Origin: Bombyx mori
Taxonomy: Eukaryota > Arthropoda > Insecta > Lepidoptera > Bombycidae
Reading direction: 5' to 3'
Assembly: GCF_030269925.1 (NCBI RefSeq)
Contig: NC_085117.1
Coordinates: forward strand, 1,364,001 to 1,428,000
DNA: 64,000 nt
Under the pieces are notes generated by a model. It was not told the DNA's origin. It made no database searches and saw only the letters and a list, made by a program, of their open reading frames with translations. Positions within the stretch are counted from its first letter, which is position 1; each line of letters opens with the position of its first letter. Made by a program: the position numbers and the translations under genes. Shown here piece by piece: positions 34,501 through 43,705 of the stretch.

Positions 34501-37500
34501 CAGCACATCCTCACACCAGTAAATGACGATTGGCGAACGCTGTACGCTGGTGTAATACTCGGATAACGCTGCTGTCCATGAACCAATGAATCTCTCAGTC
34601 GCTTTGAGACACTTGTAAACATCAAGCAGTGTTATTCTAGATTTCTTTTTGTTTTTTTTTTGTTTCTTAAATGGGTGGACGAGCTGACAGCCCACCTGGT
34701 GTTAAGTGGTTACTGAAGCCCATAGAAATCTATAACGTAAATCCGCCACCCACCTTGAGATATAATAAGGTTTCAGCATAGTTACAACGGCTGCCCCACC
34801 CTTCAAACCGAAACGCATCACTGCTTCACGGCAGAAATAGACGGGGTGATGGTACCTACCCGTGTGGACTCACAACAGGCCCTACACCAGTAGCAAGATT
34901 CTAGAGCGATACCTTCACTAAACCGTTCCTATCATCCACCAGCCTTGAACTATTTGGAGGGAGGGAATCCGTCCGGTTTTAACCACGTCGTCACGAACGC
35001 GGGAGCCCAGAAACGAATGTTCCAGGTCAAGGGGAAGCGAGATGTCCGCGTTAGACAAGTAAGTCCTTCTTCTTCAATTGTTGTTAAGGCAAACGGCCGT
35101 CTGGTGTAGTGGTAAGTGACATGGTCATAGATTGTTTTTACACTACCATGCGTAAGAGGTGTGCATCTCTGGTAAGCAGAGTGAGGGCCAGCTCCAACAG
35201 TATCCTGAGCATGATCGCAAGCAGGCTGGACTGTGTATACATGGGTCGCTGTGGTGTCATCTCCCATGGGATGTTACGACAGTAATTCATTGTGATGTAA
35301 ATATAACTACTAACATAGGTCTAAGTCTTATTAACAATTTATATGAGTCATGGTTACTTGCAATAAAAACATTATTATTATTATTATTATTATAATAGTT
35401 AACCAACAATATTAACATTAAAGAAACAGTTAACATTAACTAATCTTAGTTATCTAAATGGTAACGTTGCGCCGACCTTATATATACCTATTGTTACGCG
35501 CTAGGGTTCTGGATAAATAAATGTTCCACCAAAGTACAACTAAAAACTGTATTCAACACTTAGAACACTTAAAACACTTCACAAGCACTTTAAAATTCTC
35601 AATTCGCTTTTTCCGCTTCGCTTCAGGTGATCGGTTCGCTGTTTCGCTTCGAGTAGTTCCGATTGCGTGCCATATCTGCAACGCTTTTATAACCGATACC
35701 ACATCCGTAGAATTATCGAGAATATTCCACACATATACAATGACAATAGATGGCGTTGTACTTCTCGAGCGTTCTAGGTGTTACTAGATTCTCCATTATT
35801 CGTTCGACTATTCGGCGACAGATGGCGTTACTCTTACCGGCGTTACAATATTTAAACGTATTTATGTATGTTTGTCAGTCACCGGTTCCTTTAACGCAAG
35901 GAATCTTAAATTGAGGCCGAATGATCTTGCGTGATTTGTTCCCAATTATTAATTATTATATCAAGAGCTCTTCACTGTCTTTTTTCCATTGCTTCAGATA
36001 CATGCTCTCTTGCCTTTTCCAGGTCGATCCGCAGATAGCTTCGATGAACAAAGGCGACGTCTTCGTTCTTGATCTAGACAACGACATCTATGTCTTTGTC
36101 GGCGAGAAAGCTAAAAACGTTGAGAAGCTTAAAGCGATTTCGTTCGCCAATCAAGTACGGGATCAGGATCATCACGGACGCGGAAGAGTCGATATTGTGG
36201 GTAAGCAGAACTTGTGCAGAGCCGGGGGTAACTTGACGAGACTGAGGGAATTTTAAGCCGGTTTGAGGAACGGGGGGAAAAGTTTTACCATAGAATTTAG
36301 ATTTACAACCTCATGCTTAAGGGCATGTTGACACCGCCAAGCAATAAAGCTTAAATTTCCGAGAGTTTTCAAAAGCATGAAATTTTTTAAGTGAATGAAG
36401 ACACATTTTTCTTTTATAATTTGAGAGTAGAACGACAAAAGAAATATCTTCTACCGAGCGGGTGTAATTACTAGTTTGATTCGGTAGTAAGGTACTTGGA
36501 ACTTGTATGTATGAGAGATTATCTTGAGTATCTCTTAAGCGAGATCCAGGCATCCGCCAAATGTCTTATTATCTTATGATGGTATTTTATTTTTATTGCT
36601 TAGATGGGTGGACGAACTCACAGTCCAGGGGGTGTTAAGTAGTTACTGGAGCCCATCGACATCTACAACGTAAATGCGCCACCCACCTTGAGATACGAGT
36701 TCTAAAGTCTCAGTATAGTTACAACGGCCGCCCCACCCTTCAAACCGAAACGCATTACTGCTTCACAACAGAAATAGGCAGGGCGGTGGAACCTACCCGC
36801 GTGGACTCACAAGAGGTCCTACCACCAGTAAGCCACCGCAATAAAATACCACTCATTAACGATTTCATTCTCCTCTAATTCTTCGGGTGTCTTGAACAGA
36901 CAAGTACTCGAGCGATGTGGACGTTCAGAAATTCTTCACGGCTCTTGGTTCAGGAGTTAAGGATCTGGTGCCGGATGAGAGCACCGGCGGAGACGACCAG
37001 GTATGTGGTGACCATTAATTTTGTATAGTTGGCATTTTGTCCGATCGCCGCAACGTAATCAAATCCGCTTTATCCGGATTTTCCAATCGTTCCCTATCGC
37101 GATAACTGGAAGTTATTTACTGGTGGTAGGACCTCTTGTGAGTCCGCGCGAGTAGGTACCGCCACCCCGCCCGATATAATATTTTATCGTAAAAAAAGCG
37201 TGGGGTGCTTTTTAAGATATTATTGAAATAATAATTCTTCTACTCATATCTGTCAGAAAAATATTTATAACTATGCTTTTTTTACAATTAAATATATATA
37301 TTTTTACACTACATATTTTCAATTTAAATTTATGAAAATGTATTTTCTATTTTTAGTTGAATTTTATATAAAGCGTGTTTTTTTAGTTTTTTGAAACTAT
37401 TATTTATTTTTCATTTTTTAGTTAAATTTTAATTTTTTCAATCGTAATTTTTTTCATCCATCTTCGATAAATCTACAAAGTTTTAATGAAATCTGGCCGT

Positions 37501-40500
37501 TTAAAGTGGGTCAAAATCGCGTCTAAATGAGTCAGTTACAAACATACAAACATACATACAAGTGAAGCTAATATAAAGCGTGTAAAAATACATACGTAAG
37601 ACTGTAATTTTTTATGTGTGTAACCTCAGGCTTATTTTTCATTAGAAATTCGTATCAAGATCCGACCAGTGGTTTCGGTTTACCCCTAATGATGCATGCT
37701 TAAGATGATGTACTCATTTTAATTTCTTGAAGTTGGCTTCCATTTTCGTTAAATGATTGTACTAATCATTAATTTAATAGGCATAGAAAAAATAGTTGAG
37801 AGCCACTGGGTCCACTGCTTCTCAAACTATTTGATTGAAATGCAGATTTTTTTAATGTCACCCAAAATGTCCTTGCCAATTTATTAGTGGCGGGTTGGGT
37901 CGTTTGATCTTCTGTCAATGTCAACAATAATGGAGCCAGCTTTGGAGATGTCGAGATGGAGATGGGAAATGGGTTAAGGTTACCACTGATAGAGATTAAT
38001 GGAGACAGTCTGGTTCCTGTCGGTGGATCGAACCAAAGGATAGTAGAAACCTCCTAAGATACAGTTATCGGCGTGCTTAGTGCGAGTTTTGTAACGCTCT
38101 CGATCGCGTTAAAGTTAACTCAAATTTGTATGGAGTTGGAGCAGCTTCTCTTCGTTTGCCGCTAGGGGCGCTGTTGCAACTCGATAAAAATTTGAGTTAA
38201 CTTTTACGCGATCGAGAACGTTAAAAAACTCGTATCAAGCTCACAGAAGTGATAGACATCACTTAGATATCACCAGCTCAATTGAAACATTTTTACCGGT
38301 GGTAGGACCTCTTGTGAGTCCGCGCGGGTTGGTACCACCGCCCCGCCTATTTCGGCCGTGAAGCAGTAATGCGTTTCGGTTTGAAGGGCGGGGCAGCCGT
38401 TGTAACTATACTTGAGACCATAGAACTTGTATCTCAAGGTGGGTAGCGCATTTACATTGTGGATGTCTATGGGCTCCAGTAACCACTTAACACCAGGTGG
38501 GCTGTGAGCTCGTCCACCCATCTAAGCAAAAAAAAAATACCCCTCAAACCGGAACGATTGCTTTGGGGCAGAAATAGGCAAAGTGCTCCTACTCTAGCCT
38601 CACAATAAGTCTTCTCCGCTCTTATCTAACAAACCCTGCAGGAGTTCGAAAGGAATGAAGCTAGCAACGTGATTCTCTCTGAAGTGTCAGACGCCACGGG
38701 AAAGATCAAAGTGACGCCACTATCGAAGCCTTTCAAGCAAGAGAACTTGAGTCCACAGGTGAGTCTTCAATTTGCCTATTAATGCCGCGCCATTCGACTT
38801 TCGCGGCAGAATTAGGCAGGTTGCTGGAACCTAGTAACCTGTAGTAATCACGCATAATTATTACAATTTTAGCGGGTTGTTAAATTTTTATCACACGATG
38901 TTATGATACCTTCATCGTGTAAGTCATACGTGATCATGAGTTAAATATTTCGTCTTCTTGCATTAAAACTGTATAATCTCAAAACTTACTAATTTTACAG
39001 GAGAGTGTCTTAAAGGTTTAACATGTGATATCTTTAATATTAATCATCTTTGCAACATTTTTTTACCAGTAACATTATCTGTCTTTTAAAGGAAGATTCT
39101 GAAGAAGAAGAATCTCGCATTAAAACTGTATAATCTCAAAACTTACTAATTTTACAGGAGAGTGTTTTAAAGGTTTAACATGTGATATCTTTAATATTAA
39201 TCATCTTTGCCAAAAAAATTTACCAGTAACATTATCTGTCTTTTAAAGTAAGATAAAATTATGAATTAATTTTGTTAATAGTAGTCAAAACAAAGATAAC
39301 CTAACACCACAAAAAAAAAGACTAAAACTAAACTACACTTTTTTGACAGTATTTATGAGAAAAAATCTGGTGATACCAAATTTTTCCGCATATTAACTCA
39401 ATTTCGAATATTTTTGGAAATTTTACACTTTTAAGCCTTCGTCAAACAGAACGCGTAATTAGCGCGCGTCAGAGCGCTAAACTGACGCCGATATGTGTTG
39501 TACTAATATAGTAACATACTGTCAAACAGAGCCCCAGCGCTTTAAGTACGCAGCGCTCTGTCGCGGCGTTAGGACGCTTTGACGTCAGGCGTTGTAATTT
39601 TTTACAAATTTTATTTTAGCGTCCGAGTGAATGTGTATTAAAATACTAGATAATGCCCGAAAAAATGATATAAATAGTTAGAAAATACCCATGCTTATAC
39701 AATGCCACATCTGAATCACTCGATTTCTTAATACTTTTAAATTTTCACACTGCTATAGAAAGGCACTATGATTTGGCGAATGCGTTGCGTCAAGGAGCGT
39801 TAGACTCATCTAGTCAATTTGAAGAGCGCGACTTTAAGTACGCGGCGCTAAGTATGCGTTCTGTTTGACGAAGGCTTTAATGCGAAAAGGCGATATATTT
39901 CATTACAAATACATGTACCTGTCTTGCGAGATTCGAACCTTGACACTGTTGCATCACTCGATACGAACGCACCAACCGTCTTATCCTCTAGGCCGCGACT
40001 TTCTCCCTACCTATTTCTGCCTCAAATTCCACTATTTTTTTTTTGTTTCATTCAATAATTCATTTTGTTTCGTATGAAATTCTAATTTTTCACATCGCCC
40101 CGAACTATGAGTCTTCTTGAGCCAACTCAGTTCACCGATTATTCTTACAGAACGCGTATATTTTGGACACCATATCTGGCAACATTTACGTTTGGATCGG
40201 GAAGCAGGCTACCGCAAACGTAAGTCGACCAGCGATTCTCAACCTTCGCAGCACACTTTTAATGGATTCAAAAAAAAAATTTTTTTTCTCCTACCCACTG
40301 CTCGTTGCCGCGAGGAGCTATTCTTGCTCCATCCTGGCTGATAGGTGACGCCATGAGGATCAACCTGAAAGAGTTTGCTAACACTAGCCCTAGCGAGAGC
40401 TTCGCAGAATCTACCACCAGATCGAGGAGATCCAGCGGGAAACTCAGTGGATTCAGACGCAATTCTACTACTAACAACGGTCATAGCACAGATCGTCGTC

Positions 40501-42169
40501 GAAATACATCAGACCATGAATGTTTCTCGCCGGATCCTGAGCGGATCGCGATTCCGATCCGGTAGTAGATGCTCTCGCGAAGCAGCTACCCTGGACCAGA
40601 CCTCTCGGCTGAGCGTCAAAGTTCACCCACCCTTGTAACTGGTTTCCGAAACGCCAAACATCACCCAATTATTAAAAAAAACAATGTCTAATTCCACACA
40701 TATCTATAAGGTATGACATTCCGCTTAACACGCAACATTTATCTTTGTAATTAAAGGTCCGTTTTGTTTGGTATCAGCATCAACAGTTCGATGTTTTTAA
40801 TTGAACTTCAATTAAGTTTACTCCATTAATATTTTTTTTCTTTAATGGGTGGAAGAGCTCACAGCCCACCCGGTTTTAAGTGGTCAGTGGAGCCCATAGG
40901 CATTTACAATGTAAATGCGCCACCCACCTTGAGATATAAGTTCTAAGGTCTCAATATAATTACAACGGCCACCCTTCAAACCGAAACGCATTGCTGCTTC
41001 ACGACAGAAATAAGCGGGTTGGTGGTACCTACCCGTGCGGACCTACAAGAGGTCCTACCACCAGAAAAAAGTTCCATTATTGCAAATTTTAATCTTTAAA
41101 TAACTTTGCTGTAATCTTCTTTCACCTATCGTTAAAGCATTCAAAGTTGACCGCCTTCTCTGGTCGTGGTCCTGACGCATCCTATCTCCGGATCATCGCT
41201 TGAAGAACATTCCGTGTCACATTAATATATTATATTTTACAGGAGAAATCTCAGGCCATGACGAAAGCTCAGGAATTGTTGAACGCTAAGAACTATCCTT
41301 CGTGGGTGAGATGAAGATTATTAACCATATTTAACTGTTAAAAATACAATTTGGGCGTCTAATATTGTTAAATCGTGGACTATCCAGGATTGGAATCCGT
41401 AGGCGTTGGACTTCAAGAAACCTTGAAATATAAATATTGTGGTGTTGACTTTGATCGATTTAATTATCCAGACGGTTAAATTAGTAAAACAGTCAGGGAT
41501 TAGGATGATAGAATTATAGAATTAGGAAATAGGATGATAAAATTAGGATCAGTCCGCCCGCCATGACAGATGCGATTCCACTCAGTGTTGCCCGCTCTCA
41601 ATTAAAATTACCATTTAGGAGAATATCATATATTGATCAAATAATATAGCTCTGTGAAAATTTAATGATTTTCATTGTCTAACAATATCGCGAGTTGTTA
41701 TATATAACACTCGATGCGTGTATTTTCCATATATTCTCAGAAAGAGCTGGAAAGCTTCTGGAGCTTCTTTCGAAATTTTTGTTTTTACCTAGATCAATTA
41801 ACGAGCTTCCGGCCTAACTGGTGTTAAGTGGTTACTGGAGCCCGTGGACACCAATTATAATTATGGCCACCGACCGTGAGATATGAATTCTAAAGTCCCA
41901 GTTTTACAGTACAACGGTTGCCCCACCCTTCAAACCGAAATGCATTACAGCTTCACGTCAGAAATAAGCAGGACGGTGGTATCTATCCGTGCGGACTCAT
42001 AAGACGTCCTACCACCAGCAACTAGACAGATAAACCAATTCCTTCTCACATTATTACCCCTCCACAGGTGCAAGTGACCAGAGTTCTACAGAACACGGAG
42101 CCTGCAGCATTCAAGCAGTACTTCTTCACCTGGCGAGACTTCGGAATGTCTCACTCGCGAGTCATTTAA
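28585..42169 (+). CDS. Secreted gelsolin-like protein 2 (tandem paralogue with signal peptide)
   Basis: Eleven coding exons: 28585-28695, 31054-31134, 32219-32293, 33046-33238, 34943-35058, 36023-36200, 36900-37000, 38642-38758, 40151-40219, 41243-41305, 42068-42169. The sum is 1,206 nt (401 aa plus TAA). Exon 1 encodes a clear signal peptide ([18 protein letters not shown], likely cut after A18), so the protein probably enters the secretory route, as insect and vertebrate plasma gelsolins do. Three domains follow. G1 shows [26 protein letters not shown] and AVQHRE; the junction shows EGGNPSGF and [10 protein letters not shown]2 shows [12 protein letters not shown]3 shows [10 protein letters not shown] and a final [11 protein letters not shown]. 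Internal exon lengths (75, 193, 116, 178, 101, 117, 63) equal those of the upstream gelsolin, which shows tandem duplication. Intron 1 starts with the weaker donor gtgggt. Possible AATAAA at 42439-42444. Confidence 0.92.
28729..29172 (+). mobile_element. Bm1 SINE, full length, in gelsolin 2 intron 1
   Basis: The tRNA-like head has an A box (tggcctaaaggataagacg) and a B box (gttcgaatctc), the internal pol III promoter of such SINEs. The whole body and an A-rich tail follow. It begins about 33 bp after the exon 1 donor. Confidence 0.95.
29207..29345 (+). repeat. R2f, middle fragment
   Basis: 'accacagacttaacccatag' to 'tgctcagctacc', following a Bm1 tail. Confidence 0.65.
29561..30869 (+). mobile_element. 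Mariner-type transposon (DD37D, Bmmar1/maT-like) in gelsolin 2 intron 1
   Basis: A 1,309-bp element with TA at 29559-29560 and 30870-30871. Inverted ends are CCTAGTCAGGTCATAA, then TGTCACA after a short mismatch. The 37-residue spacing of the last two catalytic Asp residues fits the basal mori/maT mariner lineage described from silkworm. Confidence 0.92.
29702..30744 (+). pseudogene. DD37D mariner transposase, two frame lesions
   Basis: The N-terminal frame (29702-30010) encodes an HTH region with [10 protein letters not shown] and ends at a TGA after KRK. A second frame (about 30008-30180) holds the region with the first catalytic Asp (FSDKNFF). The third (30205-30744) holds [10 protein letters not shown] and [10 protein letters not shown], with 37 residues between the catalytic Asp residues. 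At least two indels therefore split the gene: one near 30005, one in the A-rich tract at 30170-30205. It sits sense to gelsolin 2 within intron 1 and contributes nothing to the host mRNA. Confidence 0.9.
30940..31003 (-). repeat. tRNA-like SINE head in gelsolin 2 intron 1
   Basis: Reverse strand contains TAGTGTAGTGG (A-box-like) and GGGTTTGAATCCCGC (T-arm with 5-bp stem). A complete cloverleaf is not evident, so I read it as a SINE head rather than a tRNA gene. Confidence 0.5.
31218..31665 (-). mobile_element. Helitron-like family B, complete
   Basis: CTAGAGGTCGCCCAGGGGTC at the left, inverse of TCTATATATTAATTAATACG at the right. In gelsolin 2 intron 2. Confidence 0.75.
31757..31868 (-). mobile_element. 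Bm1 fragment, diverged
   Basis: 'attgcttagacggatgagc' to 'gagataagagctca', heavily mutated. Confidence 0.75.
33270..33612 (+). repeat. Minisatellite of about 40 bp, diverged, in gelsolin 2 intron 4
   Basis: About eight degenerate units share the core 'gccgcg.aaaactgcccctaaagg.ctagatact'. The array begins some 30 bp after exon 4 (ends 33238). Unit divergence is high, so it is older than the 105-bp array in the other gelsolin. Confidence 0.85.
33625..33993 (+). mobile_element. Old, nearly complete Bm1
   Basis: Head remnant (ccggtgttcgaattcttcag), middle (gatgaaggaatagcattgtg) and tail (gtttaagcaataataaaa) are all present but far more diverged than neighbouring copies. Confidence 0.8.
34408..34524 (-). 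mobile_element. Bm1 fragment, diverged
   Basis: 'cggctgccccaccctttaaa' to 'tcacaccagtaa'. Confidence 0.75.
34655..34893 (-). mobile_element. Bm1 SINE, headless
   Basis: Ends about 50 bp before gelsolin 2 exon 5. Confidence 0.92.
35092..35396 (+). repeat. tRNA-headed SINE with (ATT)n tail
   Basis: A-box-like TGGTGTAGTGGTAAGTGAC near the start, a GC-richer body, and an end in gcaataaaaacattattattatt. Distinct from Bm1. Confidence 0.6.
35492..35847. mobile_element. Solo LTR, 356 bp, in gelsolin 2 intron 5
   Basis: Second member of the same family (TGTTACGCGC ... GCGTTACA). Flanks CTAT/ATAT form a one-mismatch 4-bp duplication. It shares the 'ccgcttcgcttcaggtgat' core with the first copy. Confidence 0.7.
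36588..36832 (-). mobile_element. Bm1 SINE, headless
   Basis: Reverse body to 'ctaccaccagtaa', 67 bp before gelsolin 2 exon 7. Confidence 0.93.
37120..37174 (+). mobile_element. Bm1 SINE, 55-bp fragment
   Basis: 'actggtggtaggacctctt' to 'ccaccccgccc', then an abrupt change to AT-rich DNA. Confidence 0.85.
37175..38072. other. AT-rich remainder of gelsolin 2 intron 7
   Basis: Poly(A)/poly(T) stretches and a block (37440-37600, with gtgggtcaaaatcgcgtctaa and acatacaaacatacatacaag) that looks like a transposon tail; not classified. Confidence 0.45.
38073..38244. mobile_element. 172-bp palindromic MITE
   Basis: Arms of about 54 bp (from gtgcttagtgcgag to gttaactcaaat) are inverted copies with a few mismatches around a 'cgctaggggcgct' core. 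Half-copies of the same family occur at 838-945, 21867-21975 and 26195-26300. Confidence 0.88.
38293..38530 (+). mobile_element. Bm1 SINE, headless
   Basis: ccggtggtaggacctcttg to 'catctaagcaaaaaaaa'. Confidence 0.93.
38540..38615 (-). mobile_element. Bm1 fragment, diverged
   Basis: 'cccctcaaaccggaacg' and 'ggcagaaataggcaaagtg'; ends about 26 bp before gelsolin 2 exon 8. Confidence 0.65.
38790..38950 (-). mobile_element. Bm1 middle fragment, diverged
   Basis: 'ggcagaattaggcagg' then the head-side block 'acacgatgttatgatacctt', reversed. Confidence 0.65.
38961..39251 (+). repeat. 157-bp direct duplication in gelsolin 2 intron 8
   Basis: Copies begin at 38961 and 39118 (cattaaaactgtataatc) and are almost identical for about 134 bp. 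They are joined by a GAAGAAGAAG-rich spacer. Each has 'aattttacag' followed by an exon-like start. Confidence 0.93.
39435..39875. mobile_element. MITE with 20-bp perfect inverted ends in gelsolin 2 intron 8
   Basis: GCCTTCGTCAAACAGAACGC at 39435-39454 is the exact inverse of 39856-39875. A 5-bp duplication, TTTAA, flanks it (39430-39434, 39876-39880). The GC-rich interior carries several 'agcgct/gcgcg' inverted motifs. No coding capacity. Confidence 0.88.
39925..40003 (-). mobile_element. Bm1-type head fragment
   Basis: 'gcgagattcgaacc' and 'gtcttatcctctaggcc', inverse B and A boxes. Confidence 0.65.
40300..40640. repeat. R2f inverted pair in gelsolin 2 intron 9
   Basis: Reverse part at about 40300-40490 (agcgagagcttcgcagaatc) and forward part at 40500-40640 (gatccggtagtagatgct), able to fold on each other. 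Confidence 0.65.
40690..40835 (-). mobile_element. Fragment of the ATCGAGGGG MITE family
   Basis: Reverse-strand copy of the right half (acacgcaacatttatctttg ... ttaattgaacttcaatt) in gelsolin 2 intron 9. Confidence 0.75.
40838..41066 (-). mobile_element. Bm1 SINE, headless
   Basis: Reverse body with a small deletion after 'ttacaacgg'; abuts the MITE fragment on its left. Confidence 0.9.
41395..41580. repeat. Unclassified dispersed repeat, copy 2
   Basis: Matches 12590-12780, but lies in gelsolin 2 intron 10, not the homologous intron, so it is an independent insertion rather than a relic of gene duplication. Confidence 0.75.
41795..42019 (-). mobile_element. Bm1 SINE, diverged
   Basis: 'tagatcaattaacgagcttc' to 'ctaccaccagcaa', about 50 bp before gelsolin 2 exon 11. 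Confidence 0.88.
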
Positions 42170-42438
42170 AAGCTAAAAGCACGTACGTACTTCCGGAACG
42201 CAAGGGAAAAGCTCTAACCTAAAACTAAACTACTTATATTTGTGATATAAACGAATATATATGGATGGTTGAAAGGCTATATATAGTAAAGATTTATAGT
42301 AATACCTACTAGTCAATATGTACCAATTTTACTCACTAAATACTAAATATTAAATACTTACAATATTTATTTTCGTTATTTTCCAGAAAACAAAGAAAAA
42401 GTGCCATAGGATTATCATTTCTAATTATTTTTTAACTC

Positions 42439-42444
42439 AATAAA
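42439..42444 (+). terminator. Likely polyadenylation signal of gelsolin 2
   Basis: AATAAA lies 270 bp after the stop codon, followed by a T-rich stretch (tttttgtgtttttttttctg) of the kind found downstream of cleavage sites. Confidence 0.5.
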
Positions 42445-42721
42445 AATATATCGCAAATGTTTTTGTGTTTTTTTTTCTGTTTTGATTTTGAATGGCTTCT
42501 TGCGATGCCGATGTTGCCAGCTTCGAGTTTATAAATCCTACGATTTATGCTAACATTTAAATATAATATGCAATGTATTTGAATTCATTATCAGAGTGTT
42601 CAATTGGGATATAATTAAATGAATTGAGTAACTTTATATTATAGTAAATTTTATAGCAATTTTATACGGCTCAGATGTAAAATAGTTATTGCAGTTCACA
42701 GATTGATGTGAATACCGCTAA

Positions 42722-43133
42722 TCTACACTAATATTGTAAAGCTGAACAGTTTGTTTGTTTGAACGCGCTAATCTCAAGAACCACTGGTTCGATTTCTCTG
42801 ATTCTTTCAGTATTAGATAGCCCATTTATTGAGGAAGGCTACGCTAAAACCAATACAAGCGGAGCACCGATAAAGAATGTTTCAAAATCGGAGTTTTTTT
42901 CCCTTTTGAGAACTTCCGCTGCGTGCGCTGCAGAAACGATTAATGTTTCGCTAAAATAATGTATGACAAAATTGGTCCCCTTTAAAAGATCTAAAAAAAA
43001 GTCCGCGAGAGCATATGTCTATATGTTAAGGTTGGCTCACTATAACATTTTTTATGCTAACCAAATTTGTTCTAAAATAAAGCATTATTTGTGAACTATT
43101 CCACGCGGACGAAATCGCGGGCAAAACTGCACG
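42722..43133 (+). mobile_element. Helitron-like family D between gelsolin 2 and the Yellow gene
   Basis: 'tctacactaatattgtaaagc' start and 'gacgaaatcgcgggcaaaac' end. Internal 'tagcccatttattgaggaag' is shared with 24355-24545. Confidence 0.6.
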
Positions 43134-43206
43134 TTAAATAATGGCTATCCTTCTTGGAAGGAAAGAGGCCAAGGGGTACGTCCCATGCGGTGGTTCGATC
43201 AAATTA

Positions 43207-43441
43207 ATACTGGTGGTAGAACCTCTTGTGAGTCCGCGCGGGTAGGTACCACCACCCCGCCTATTTCTGCCGTGAAGCAGTAATGCGTTTCGGTTTGAAG
43301 GATGGGGCAGCCGTTGTAACTATACTGAGACTTATATCTCAAGGTGGGTGGCGCATTTACGTTGTAGATGTCCATAAGCCCCAGTGACCATTTAACACCA
43401 AACACTGTGAGCTCGCCCACCCGTTTAAGCAACAAAAAAAA
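43207..43441 (+). mobile_element. Bm1 SINE, headless
   Basis: Lies in the 1.5-kb interval between gelsolin 2 and the Yellow gene. Confidence 0.93.
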
Positions 43442-43705
43442 GACAAAGAGCCCCTACGCAGAAGACAGGAGGAAATGGAGGAGCATAGTCAAACGGCTTC
43501 CCCACGCGCGTTAATTTTAAAACGCAATGGATCCTATTAATTTACAGACTAACCAAGATAATACAAGATAACCTTTCACATCACTAGTTATGTCAACGTC
43601 ATAGATTATTACCACGAAACTGTTGCGAAAACAAGTTTAATCTACCCGAAACTTTACCTCGACAACAGGTTTCGCACAAGCAAAATAAGATTCTAAACAT
43701 TTAAA

